Source: Bifidobacterium sp. ESL0775
GTDB lineage: Bacteria; Actinomycetota; Actinomycetes; Actinomycetales; Bifidobacteriaceae
Direction of reading: 5' to 3'
Assembly (NCBI RefSeq): GCF_029395475.1
Contig: NZ_CP113917.1
Location: 124,001 to 188,000 of the forward strand
Length of the DNA: 64,000 nucleotides
Part shown: positions 40,101 through 50,022 of the stretch, piece after piece
How the letters are laid out: each line of letters begins with the position of its first letter
How positions within the stretch are numbered: the stretch's first letter is position 1
Position numbers and translations under genes: made by a program
The notes under the pieces: model-generated
Told to the model about the DNA's origin: nothing
Database searches by the model: none
Seen by the model: the letters and a program-made list of their open reading frames with translations, nothing else

Positions 40101-43100
40101 GCCCGCCCAGCCGGACAGGTACGTGTCGCCGCCCGGCCCCGTCATCCCCTCCTGCTTCGGCATGGTCGGGTAGGCGGTGCCGTCGTCGGTGTTGATCAAG
40201 GCGTTGGTGGTGGGGGGCGGCGTGCCTGAGCCCGTGCCGCTGGTGAAGGAGACGGCCATGTAGGCCAACGTCCCGCTTTTGGTGCCCGTTGGGCTGGTGA
40301 CGTCCAGATTCGTGTTGCTGTCATGGGTGGTGTATGTCATGTTTATCATGTACGACGAGCCGATCGACGACTCCAGGCTCGACGCCGGGAAATTGATGAT
40401 CGTGCAGCTGCTGCTTCTGTAACCGATGGCGCAACTGGCGTGTCCGCCTATGCCCGTGGTCATGTTGATTGTGGTGTTGACTTCCCCGTGAACTGTGAAA
40501 TTAACGTTTGGCGTGTAACTCATATAGGAGCGGACGTTTATGTCGCTGATCGTCGGTGTGGCCATCGCCTTCCACTGCGCGCTCAGCGTCATGGTCTTAT
40601 GATCAAGATAGTTGAAAGTCAAAGTCGCGTCCAGGTCATAGGTGGTGCCGGTCGTGTTGTCCTTCCAGCCCGTGAGCAGGCCGTGGGGCGCATTCGCGGT
40701 GAAAGTGACTGAGGAAAGGCTGAAGGTGGCTCCCCCTTGGTCGGTTTTGATGGTGTATTGCTGAGGGGTGCTTATCGCGCCTCCATTCGGGTCGATGGTG
40801 ATCGTCGAAGTGCAGGTGAGGACCTTGTCGACGTAGTAGCCGGCGCGGTCGCTGCCCGCCGCGCGCGTCGCGAGGGCCGAGGTGTCCCCGACCTCGCTGA
40901 CGAGCTGGGAGTCGTCGGCGAAGCTGCTCATCTGCCTCCATGTGATTGTTGGGGACACCTTCGCGAATGCGTTGGTGTCAAGCTTTGTGTTCGGCCCCAG
41001 CCGCAACCTGCGCAACCCGGACGGCAGCATGTTCTCCACGGGCTTCTCTGTGCTGCTCGCCTGGTGAGTCGTGTCGAAGCTACTCAAATCCAGCGTCATC
41101 AGTTTGCTGCACCCTTCGAACATGCCACCGTAGTGTAGGTACGGTTCATTGAAGTACTGGACCTTAGCAGTGTTGAAGTGGGTGACGTCGAGGTTGGTGA
41201 GTCCGCTGCATCCTTCGAACATGCCACACATCCATATGACGTTGGTGGTGTTGAAGTGGGTGACGTCGAGGTTGGTGAGTCCGCTGCAGCCTTTGAACAT
41301 GCCAGCCATGCTCACGACGTTGGTGGTGTTGAATCCGGATACGTCGAGGTTGGTGAGTCCGCTGCATCCTTCGAACATGCCAGTCATGTTCCCGTCTTTG
41401 GTGGTGTTGAATTTTGATACGTCGAGGTTGGTGAGTCCGCTGCAGCCGTAGAACATGTACAATGTGAGTATGACGTTGGTGGTGTTGAATTTTGATACGT
41501 CGAGGTTGGTGAGTCCGCTGCAGCCGTAGAACATGTATCCTGTTGATGTGACGTTGGTGGTGTTGAATTTTGATACGTCGAGGTTGGTGAGTCCGCTGCA
41601 GCCGTAGAACATACTACTCATATTTTCGACACTGCTGGTGTCCCATCCGTCGATCTGGAGGTTGGTGAGTTTGTTACAGCCGTAGAACATCTCTCCCATA
41701 TTGTTGACATGGCTGGTGTTCCAGAAGCTCAGGTTGAGACTGGTGACTTTGCTAGGATATCCCTGCGTACCACCGTAGAACATCCTGGTCATGTTGGTGA
41801 CGTTGCCGGTGTTCCACCCGCTGGTGTTGAGGCCAGTGATTGTACTGTTTTCGAACATGCTGGTCATGTTGGTGACGCTGTTGACACTGAGATTACTGAG
41901 ATCCAGATTGGTATTTCCCAATTGTTCCGAAAACATCTTGGTCATGTTGGTGACGTTGCCGCTATTCCATCCGCTGATATTGAGGCTGGTGAACCCACAA
42001 CCTTGGAACATGCTGGTCATGTTGGTGACGCTGTTGACGTTGAAGTTGCTGAGATCCAAGCTGGAAAAATAGGCGTAGCTGAACATGCCGGTCATGTTGC
42101 TGACATGGCTGGTGTCAAAGTTAGGGATGCTGAACGCACCACCTTGCCAACCAGTGTCAGAGAACATGTTGCTCATGTCTGAGATCCTGCTATTGTCCCA
42201 GTGAGCGATATTGACTGATTGAAGTTGTCTATCTTCAGAAAATAGGCTTATTCCTGCGTTGCCGGATAGCCGCAAGGTGCCACCTGTTACACTGGTGAGT
42301 TTTGAAAGGCTGGCGAACGCTCCATGCGTGCTATTAGTGGTTTTTAAGGTTAAATCACCGTCGATGCTGATGGAGGTAATTGAGTTTGCGTAATCCTTCC
42401 AAGGGGTGTCACCGCTATATGGGGCGCGAAAGTCGTAGTCAGGGCTTGTGCCGCCAGAAAGGTGGAGGGTGCAACCGTTGTCGACATACCAGGTAACTGT
42501 TGATGGATTGTCCCAAATCCATGGATCTGTTGGTGTGCAACTTGCTTGGGGCCCGACCTGCGCCTGACTCGGTGTCCTTGGTTCTGGCGAGGGATGTTCG
42601 CTGGCTGGTCTGACGATGTGCGAAGCTGTCGTTACGTCAGTGTTGACCGCTGGACGCGCTGTCTGTGTCGTCGGAGACGCGGAAAGGTGTTGGGTTGTTT
42701 CGGTGCGCCCTGCCGGTGCCACCGGAGACGGCCTGGCGGAGAGGGGCGGAGCCGCAGCGGCCACGCCGGATTTTGATTTCAGAAGTGTGGTGGGTTGCTT
42801 GCCATTTTTGCCGGGGTGCGTCGTCGCGACTTGGGCAGAGTCGGTATCAGGATTGGATTGCGCCTCTGGCCGCGCGCTGGGATTGGATGGCGTGGCAGGC
42901 GAGGATTTGGCGGCGGTTCCGGATTGTGGTTGTGGGTTGGACTGAGTGTCGGGCTTGGACGGCGAGCCGGGTTTGGATGGTGTTGAGGAATGGGCGACGG
43001 CGGATTCGGTGGGGTGGGCGGCGTTGGACGCATTCGTGTCGCGCCGCGAAGGTGCGGCCTGGCTGGAAGTGGGGGTGTTACCGGGTTGGGTTAACGGGTT

Positions 43101-43183
43101 TTGGTGACCGGCCTGCGGGGGGGGGTCGAAATCGTCATTGTTATGCACAACGTGAGCGCCACGATACTGTGGATAACTTCCAT
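37170..43183 (-). CDS. BspA-2: phase-variable LRR surface protein, OFF in this sequence
   Basis: Gene taken from the ATG at 43183 (MEVIHSIVAL.. signal peptide, AAAGG ribosome site, spacing as in BspA-1). The C9 tract at 43117-43125 throws this frame into a stop after about 30 codons. One extra C restores a 2,004-aa protein aligned with BspA-1. The long ORF visible without the change would start at a TTG (43193) and has no signal peptide. Mature part: Pro/Ser/Thr-rich to about 210. About 14 LRRs span about 285-725, five of them nearly identical (YGCSGLTNLDVSKFNTTNV). Ig-like plus InlB B-repeat modules span about 790-1480, then the conserved C-terminal block, LPLTG near 1961, a membrane helix and a basic tail. 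The C-terminal region is highly similar to the other BspA proteins. Likely adhesin; ligand unknown. Confidence 0.85.
41178..41640. repeat. 78-bp tandem repeats encoding near-identical LRRs of BspA-2
   Basis: The 26-residue LRR (GCSGLTNLDVS.FNTTNV..MF) is repeated with almost no nucleotide change. The landmark GTCGAGGTTGGTGAGTCCGC recurs every 78 bp (for example 41421 and 41499). Such identity over six units favours copy-number change by slippage or recombination, whereas the upstream LRRs of the same gene are diverged. Confidence 0.85.
43117..43125. repeat. Poly-G/C (9) switch tract in BspA-2
   Basis: Nine G on the plus strand, C9 in the gene, located 58-66 nt after the ATG at the end of the signal peptide. 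Reading: ACC CCC CCC CGC gives T-P-P-R and then a stop; C10 would give T-P-P-P-Q-A-G-H-Q-N-P, matching A-P-S-P-Q-V-G-H-Q-N-P of BspA-1. Confidence 0.85.
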
Positions 43184-43215
43184 GGGAAACCAACCTTTTT
43201 CAATTACAAACACAG

Positions 43216-43240
43216 TTCCGCGATGTAATACATCGCGGAA
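43216..43240. promoter_or_regulatory. 25-bp palindrome in BspA-2 leader
   Basis: Perfect palindrome, arms TTCCGCGATGTA and TACATCGCGGAA around one base, 33 bp before the ATG and 15 bp downstream of the -10. It could be a dimer-protein operator; as RNA it would form a 10-bp stem with a 5-nt loop. Confidence 0.8.
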
Positions 43241-43255
43241 CGCAACCTGTGTCTT

Positions 43256-43284
43256 ACGTTACCGTTTCCCCTGTCCAGTTTCAA
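43256..43284 (-). promoter_or_regulatory. BspA-2 promoter
   Basis: TTGAAA (43279-43284), 17-bp spacer, TAACGT (43256-43261). AAACGTTT lies at 43361-43368, 76 bp upstream of the -35. The 340 bp between this promoter and the next hairpins hold no supported gene. Confidence 0.75.
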
Positions 43285-43624
43285 CCCGGCCGGCCACGGC
43301 CGTCCTGCTTCCCGGCCGGCGGCCATGAACGCCCGCTCCGGTGTGGCCGGGAGCTTTTCGAAACGTTTGCTGCCTTGTGCCGCTTGGTGTCCTGGATGGT
43401 TTGCCGGGAGGTTTCCGGCGTCGGGCCCGGTGTCCGGGAATCGGCTTTCCGGGCCCTCTCCCCCGGCGTGTCGCGTGCCCGGCCTCTCCGGCGGCTCGGT
43501 TTCCGGCAGGCCTGGGCGGGTGCCAGTTTGGTATGCGGGAACGCGCGGCTGTGCGATGCCAGGCAAGCAAATTCCGGGCGCGGATGGGTTGGCCTGCTTG
43601 CTGGCCGGGATGGTAGGTGGGGGT

Positions 43625-43712
43625 GGGCGCCGGCACGGGGTTGGTTTGGGTTTGGTTTCCGTGCCGGTGCCCGGTTGGTTCCCGCCCGGCCCATGGGTGC
43701 AGGCCGGGCGGG
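43625..43712 (-). terminator. Paired GC-rich hairpins after BspA-3
   Basis: GGGCGCCGGCACGG (43625-43638) pairs with 43659-43672 (one mismatch). CCCGCCCGGCC (43681-43691) pairs with 43702-43712. It is the same module as after BspA-2, placed about 80 bp after the stop, with extra GC-rich sequence in between. Confidence 0.6.
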
Positions 43713-43790
43713 AAGTCTTTAGTGGCGCGCCGCCGGGCTGCGCCGGTGGCGGCCGGTGTGGCCCGGCAGCGCCGCGTGTAGGGTCACGTC

Positions 43791-46700
43791 TTATCTGGTG
43801 TGTCCCTGTCCTTGTTCGCGCCGCCGGTCGCGCAGCCTGGTGGCTGCGGCGAGCAGGAGGAGGGTGGCGCCCAGCGTAAGGGCAAGCAGGGTCGCCGTGC
43901 GGCGGGCCGTGCCGCCGGTCAGCGGCAGGGCGTGCAACGGGATGCCGCCGGGGATGGTGACGTCTTGGGTGGCGGTGGCCTTGGCGTAGCGGTGGGCTAC
44001 GCCTCGCCAGGCACCGTCGTCGCCGACCGCGCTGGCGGACACCCGGTAGCGTCCGCCCAAGGGGATGCCCGCGCCGGGCAGGGTGAGCGTCCAACCGTGC
44101 CTGGTGGCGCCGTCGTAGGCGCCCGCCGTGTCCAGCGTGGGTGTCTGGGCCGTGCCGACGCTGGTGCCGGTTTGTCCGTTGAGGCCGGTGACGGTGGCTT
44201 CGACGGTCTCGTCGTTGGCCCATGGGGTGGCGCCGCCGGTCAGTGTGACGTCCTTGCTGGCCAGATCACGGCTGGTGGCGGTGTCAATGCTGGGCTGGTT
44301 GAGCGTGCGCCATACGGCGTGCAACGTGGCGTCGGTCTCTGTGGAACCGGTGTCGCCGGTGAGTTCGACGTCTCTTGCGGTGGGGCTGCCCATGCCCGTG
44401 TCGGGTGTGGTGGCGCCGCCGGTGAGGCTCCAGCCCAGGAACACGCCGTCCGTGGGCTCCATGCTTTCGGTGGGCCGGGCAAGGGTGATGACGGCGTGGT
44501 GGGGGCTTTGCGAATCGACGAGCCCCTTGGCGGCATCGGGTGCGGTGGCTGTGGCGCCACCGGGCATGTCGGGCGCGAACGTGGCCTTGAGCCAAGGCAG
44601 GGTGCCCTCAAGGGTGGCGCCGTCGCTGTTGGCCCCGTCGCTGATCTGGATGGCGGTGAAGTGGTGCTGGCCACCGATGCCGTACCTGCCGGTGTAGTCG
44701 CTGGCGTTGAACGTCACGCTCCAATCCCATGAGGCCGCAGGCTGCTGAACCCTGTAGGGGTAGTTGCCGTAGACCTTGAGGGGTGTGGTTATCGATCTGC
44801 TCATGATGTTGTAGCTGAAAGCCCAAATGTCATAGAGGCCAGGGCCCGCTGTGAAATCAGTATCCAGCGTGGTGACGTTTTTATCCTGTGGAGTGGGTGA
44901 TACACGGCCATTCCATGGGGCGTTCGTTGCCGGGCCCATGCCTATCGTCGTATTTCTCACATAATTCGTGATTAAGGTGCAACCCGCAGGGGAGGGAGCC
45001 GCGCTGGTGGGGGCTGGTGTGTCATGTGGGCAAACGAGCGTTCTTTCCTGAATGAAGGTGCCGCCGGCGATATCGACGGTTCCGCCGATGGTTATTTTGC
45101 CTGGGTCGGTCGGGTCGATGTCGAATCTTTCCACACGCGGGTTGGTGCCTGCGGGGAGTGTGGCGGGTGCTATCGCCGGCCTTGGATTGGTGGCGGTCTT
45201 GCAGATGTCGTCGCCTCCGGATCCGCCCGTCATGCATGCCTTTACCGTGTCGTCGCCGGTGCCCATGGCGGTGCCTTTGAGGGTCACTTGTCCAGCGTGG
45301 TAGCTGGCCGTCATGCCCGAAGGCACCGCGATGGTGCGCCAGGTCGCGTCGAGGGTCACTGCGGTCACGCCGTCGTTGGTGGTGCCTGCGCTGGCGGGAA
45401 TGTAGGCGTGGCCGGAGGGCCAGGTCGCGTTCGCGGCCGTGGAGTGCCAGCCGCCGAACGACGCGCCTGCCGGGCCGGACATGCCGGTGCCGTTGGGCAG
45501 GTCGGGGGCCGCCGCGTGCGTGCTCGAGTCGGCCAGCACGTTTATGGTGGCCGGGGCCGTGCCCGAGCCGCCTGTGCCGGTCGTGAACGAGATGGCCATG
45601 TAAGGCAAGGTGCCCGTGGCCGGCGCGCTGTGTACGATGCCGATCACCAGGTTGTTCTGTCGGACCGTTGTGGTGGCTGTCAGCGAATACGGCACCCCCG
45701 GTGTCGCGTTGATCAGCCCTGACACTGGTCCGCGGTAGGAGCAAGTCGAACCGCAACCGTAATCATAGGAGAGCCCGGTGTCGGATGCCAGCGATGTTGC
45801 GCTGGATCTTGGGTTGGTGTGTGGAGCGCCAGGATTACTGGCGGAGACATTGAGGGTTGTGTCGCTGCCGGCTGAAACGCTTGATAACACGAGGTCGATG
45901 GTGGGCACACTGAGCGCGGCCCATTGCGCGGTCAGTGTCAGCGAGGTGCGGCCGTCGCTGTCCGTCGTGCCTCGTGACACGTCGATGGTCGGGGTATCGC
46001 CCGGGTTCCACGTATCGGTGCCTTCCTTCCACCCGGCGAGGTAGGAGTTGCCAGGCGCGGTCATGCCGCCGAGTCCCGGCAAGCCGGCACGCAACTGGGC
46101 CTTCTGGCTGTTCGTGTCGACGGGCGCGGTCACCGTGTCGGCGGAGCCGGTGCCGCCGTTGGGCGCGAACGACACGGCCATGTACGGCACCGTCCCCGTC
46201 AGGATGGCGGTCTTGGTGGCTCGTTCGCCGGTGTCGGGGTCGTTTGCGGTCACTGACGCGTTAATTGAGTAAGCGTATGTCGAGTCCTGGCTGAGATCTA
46301 TGAGCTTGTCCAGGTCCCATCTGGCTTGGCAGGTGTTGTAATCCATCGTGCTTGTGTTGGTGACTGTGCATTCCACGCTGCCGCCGCTTCGGCTGGTGTC
46401 GAATTTCACCGTGCTTGATCCGGCCGGCAGGTGCGAGGCGCTGATTCTTATGTTGACAACTGGCGTCTGGCCTGGCGTCACGGACACATTGATGGAATCG
46501 AGGCTCGGGGGCGCGAGAGCGTCCCAATCCGCCGTAAGCGAGATTACGGTTTCCGCGCCCGTTGTCGTGCCATCTGACTTGAGCAACAACGAGCGCGCGC
46601 CTCCCTGATGCACCAGACCTGTTTTGATGTTCTTCCACCCATGGAATGACCGGCCGGCCGGGGGTATCATGCCCGATTGGCCCGGCATGGTCAGTGTCGC

Positions 46701-49537
46701 AGAGCCATTTGTGGTGGAGGTGTCAAGCAGTCTTTGCATTTTTCCGGGCGCGACTCCTGTCCCCGTGCCCTTGTCAAAATTAACGGTGACATAGTCCAGC
46801 ACGCCGCTTTTCGTCGTGGTCTTGGTGATGGGCCGCCCGGTGTCGGGGTTCGTGGCCCTGCTGGTCGCGGTGATCGTGTACGTGTCGCCGTATTCCGTCT
46901 GGAAATCCGAGGCGGGAACGGCACTGGCCGTGCAAGTACTGTCGGTGCAGGTGGCCGACGACCAACCCATTGACGTGGACGCCGTGTTCGTCCAGCCGGC
47001 TGGAGTCAGATTGTCGCCGAACTTGAATCCAACTGTTTGGGTAGAACCATCGACTGACAGGTCGGTGATTTTCGGCGCTTCCATGGTTCTCCAGTGGGCG
47101 GTGATGGTGACGGTCGTGTGGCCGCCGGCATCCGTGTAGCCGTGGGAGGCCTCCACATAGAAGACGCCGCTGCCGTTGCCGGTGATTTGGGTGTTGTCGG
47201 AATAGGCCCATTCACCGAACCAGGTGTCGTCCGGCACGGACAAGCTTCCGCGCCGCGGCAGGGTCACTGTCGTCTTGCCGTAGCCGTCAACGAGCCCGGT
47301 GAGGTCGTTGGGTGTTGTGCCGCTTGGGTGGGTGCCGTCGGCGAGGGTGCCGGCGGCGAATTTGACGGTCATCCATGGCAGGGTGCCGGTGCGGGGGTCG
47401 GATGAGGCAGAGACCTGTTTGCCGGTTTTGGGGTCGGTGCCGGTGGTGGTGGCCGTCACGGAGTATGTCGCCCCCGGTGTTGGTTCGAGGGAGGCGACGT
47501 CGTCCCAGCTTATCATGCATGTGGAGCCGTTCGTGTTGATGGCGTTGCAGTTGCCGGTGCCGCCGCGGCCGGTGCGCGCGCTGGTCTGCGACCCGGCCGG
47601 CGCCGCCGCGTTGATGCCCACGTTGAGCGACACGGCTGACCCGTTTCGGTACGCTGCGCCTACCGATGGCGCGAATGGTTTCCATTGGGCGGTGAGTTTG
47701 TAGTAGGTGTATTTGCCTTGCGGCATGGTGAAGGTGTTGTTGGTGTCGGTGTAGGTGGTGCCGTTCTGGTCTTTCCATCCGGTGAACAGGCAGCCTGGCT
47801 TGTTGGTGAGGATGCTGGCCGGCACGCCTACGGTTTGCTCGGTGAGCTTGTTGTCGCGGGTGTAGGAGGCGGGGCTTGCGCTGCCGCCGGCGGGGTCGAT
47901 GTCGACGGTGGACTCCACGTGGACCAGTGAGTCGTCCACGTAGTAGCCGGCGGAGTTCGTGTTCCACAGGAGGTGCCTCAGGTTGCCTGTGGTGCCGATT
48001 TGGCCGAGGTAGTCGATGTGGTCACCCAAGCCGCTTGTCCGGTCCCACGTAGTATCTTTACCTTCTAAAGTACTAAGCGGATCACTTTCGAGCTCGCCGG
48101 GGCCGCCCCTCTCGGAGCCGCCGATAGCCAGCTTTCGTAGCGAGGCGGGGAACGTCACATTGTAGCGTGCAAAAGTAGTGGCTAGGTTTGAGCTGTACAT
48201 GTCAAGTGAGACAAGACTATTGCAACCGTCTAGAAGGCCCAGTCCTATGCCTTTGAAATTGTGTAGGTTCAGTGTGGTGAGGCTGCTGCAATAATAGAAC
48301 ATTGAATATGCTTGGCCCCAGCCTGTGAAATTGTGTAGGTCCAGTGTGGTGAGGCTGCTGCAGTTGTCAAACATGTAGCCCAAGGATGTGGCGCCGCCTG
48401 CGTCCCAGTTGGACAGGTCGGCGGTCGCCAGACTCGTGTCGCTAGAGAACATGCCGAAGGTCGCGTTGTCCTTGAGGTGGACGGGGGCGCCGGGGGTGAC
48501 GGAGCGCAGGGACGTCATACCACTGAACATGCCGGAGTGATTATAGCCGTTGTCGTAGTGGCCGTTCAGGGTGAGGTCGCCGTCGATGTGGATGGTGGTG
48601 ACGGTGGTCTTCAGCGAGTTCCAGGGCATGGCGCTGCCGTCGCCGGTGTGGGTGCCGCCGGAGAGGTGGAGGGTGCAGGTGGCGTCGATGTTCCAGGTGA
48701 CGTTACTGGTGCCCAATGCGGCGGGCGTGGTGGCCGGGCACGTGTCCTGCGGGCCCGCTTCCGGCTCGTCCTGCGCCTGCGGCGTGCCGGCCTGCGCGCC
48801 GTCGTGGTCGGCGGCCGCGCGCGTCATTCCCGTGGCCCCGGTTGTATTCGTGCCTGTTGCTGTGTTCCTGTGTCGCGCCCGTTTGCTGGGGGCGGCGCTT
48901 GTGGCCGTTGGCCACTGGCCGACGCCGCTGGTGCCGGTGGGTTCCTGCGCGGCCGTGTCCCGTGTTTGCGGCCGTCCGGCCGTTTCGCCGGCGTCCGGGT
49001 CTGCCTGTGGGTCGGGCGTCGGCTCGGTGGTGGTGAGTGCCGTGTCATTGGTCTTGGCCAGTACGGGGCTCTGGGTCGTGGGCAGCGTGGCCGCCTGGAT
49101 ACGCAATGACGGTATGGCTTCATCATTGGATGTGTCGTCGGATTGCGCGGCGGGCGACGGCGCGACGGATTGGGTTGTCGGGGACGCGGACGGGTGACCG
49201 TTGGTCTTGCCGGTTTTGCTGGGTTGTGCTTTCGCGCTCGGGGACGGCGTTGTCTGGGAATGCGCGGCGTCTGGCGCGGATGGCGCGTTGGGGTGGACGG
49301 CGCCGGGCTTGGATGACGCGTCTGATTTGGATGGTGTGTTGGAATGGGCGACGGCGGACTTGGTGGGATGCGCGGCCGTGGACGCGTCGGTGTCGCGCCG
49401 CGACGGTGCGGCCTGGCTGGAAGTGGAGGTGCTACCGGGTTGGCTTAACGAATTGTGGTGACCGGCCTGCGGGGGGGGGTCGAAATCGTCATTGTTATGC
49501 ACAACGCGAGCGCCACGAGACTGTGGATAACTTCCAT
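43791..49537 (-). CDS. BspA-3: phase-variable LRR surface protein, OFF in this sequence
   Basis: Gene taken from the ATG at 49537 (MEVIHSLVALALC.. signal peptide). The C9 tract at 49471-49479 shifts this frame to a stop (..RRPVTTIR). C10 would give a 1,915-aa protein. The uninterrupted ORF starts only at 49502 inside the signal-peptide region and lacks an export signal. Mature part: about 230 residues rich in Pro, Ser, Thr and Ala, then VTWNIDATCTLHLSGGTHTG. A short LRR block of about five units lies at about 326-472 (GYMFDNCSSLTTLDLHNF). InlB B-repeat and Ig-like modules span about 545-1410, with the common C-terminal block after them, then LPLTG near 1872, a membrane helix and RLRDRRREQ. 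Compared with BspA-2 the LRR region is much shorter and the module region longer. Confidence 0.85.
49471..49479. repeat. Poly-G/C (9) switch tract in BspA-3
   Basis: G9 on the plus strand at the signal-peptide end, same position (58-66 nt after the ATG) and length as in BspA-2. The sequence on both sides is nearly identical to BspA-2 and BspA-4 over about 75 bp. Confidence 0.85.
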
Positions 49538-49567
49538 GAGTGGACCAACCTTTTTCAACAAACGTAA

Positions 49568-49592
49568 TTCCGCGATGTATTACATCGCGGAA
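49568..49592. promoter_or_regulatory. 25-bp palindrome in BspA-3 leader
   Basis: Perfect palindrome with the same 12-bp arms as before BspA-2 (TTCCGCGATGTA / TACATCGCGGAA), 31 bp before the ATG. Confidence 0.8.
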
Positions 49593-49607
49593 CGCAACCT
49601 GTGTCTT

Positions 49608-49636
49608 ACGTTACCGGTTTTCCTGTCCGGTTTCAA
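49608..49636 (-). promoter_or_regulatory. BspA-3 promoter
   Basis: TTGAAA (49631-49636), 17-bp spacer, TAACGT (49608-49613). AAACGTTT at 49712-49719 lies 75 bp upstream. From 49637 to 50022 there is no gene; the block shares short segments with the upstream DNA of BspA-1 and BspA-4. Confidence 0.75.
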
Positions 49637-50022
49637 CCCGGCTGGCCACGGCCGTCGTGCTTCCCGACCGGCGGCCGTGAATATCCGCGCCTGCGGGGCG
49701 GGATCCTCTTGAAACGTTTGCCGCCGCGGATTGCCTTGCGTTCCAACGGGTGCGTGGGAAGGTCTTGACGCCCTCCTGGAGCCTGTGGGCCGGTCGTTCA
49801 AGAGCCGGATTACCGGGCACCTTCTCCGGCGTGTCGCGTGGCGGCGCATGGTCGGCCACGCGCTGGCTGGTTGGCCCGCCCGGCTGTATTCCCCCGTCGT
49901 CGCGGGCGTGTCCGTCGCCACGCGGTCCAGTCGTCACGAGACGAACAGCGCCTCATCCGTCATCGTCGCGAACGTCCGTGCCCCGCGGACCAGCCGCGAC
50001 GAAGCGAATGCCGTTTCATCGG

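Noticed and set aside
43184..43193. TTG-initiated uninterrupted ORF for BspA-2 (and the equivalent at 57762 for BspA-4)
   Set aside because: It reads the signal-peptide DNA in the wrong frame, giving a polar N-terminus without an export signal on a protein with an LPLTG anchor; the TTG lies within the likely ribosome-site sequence.
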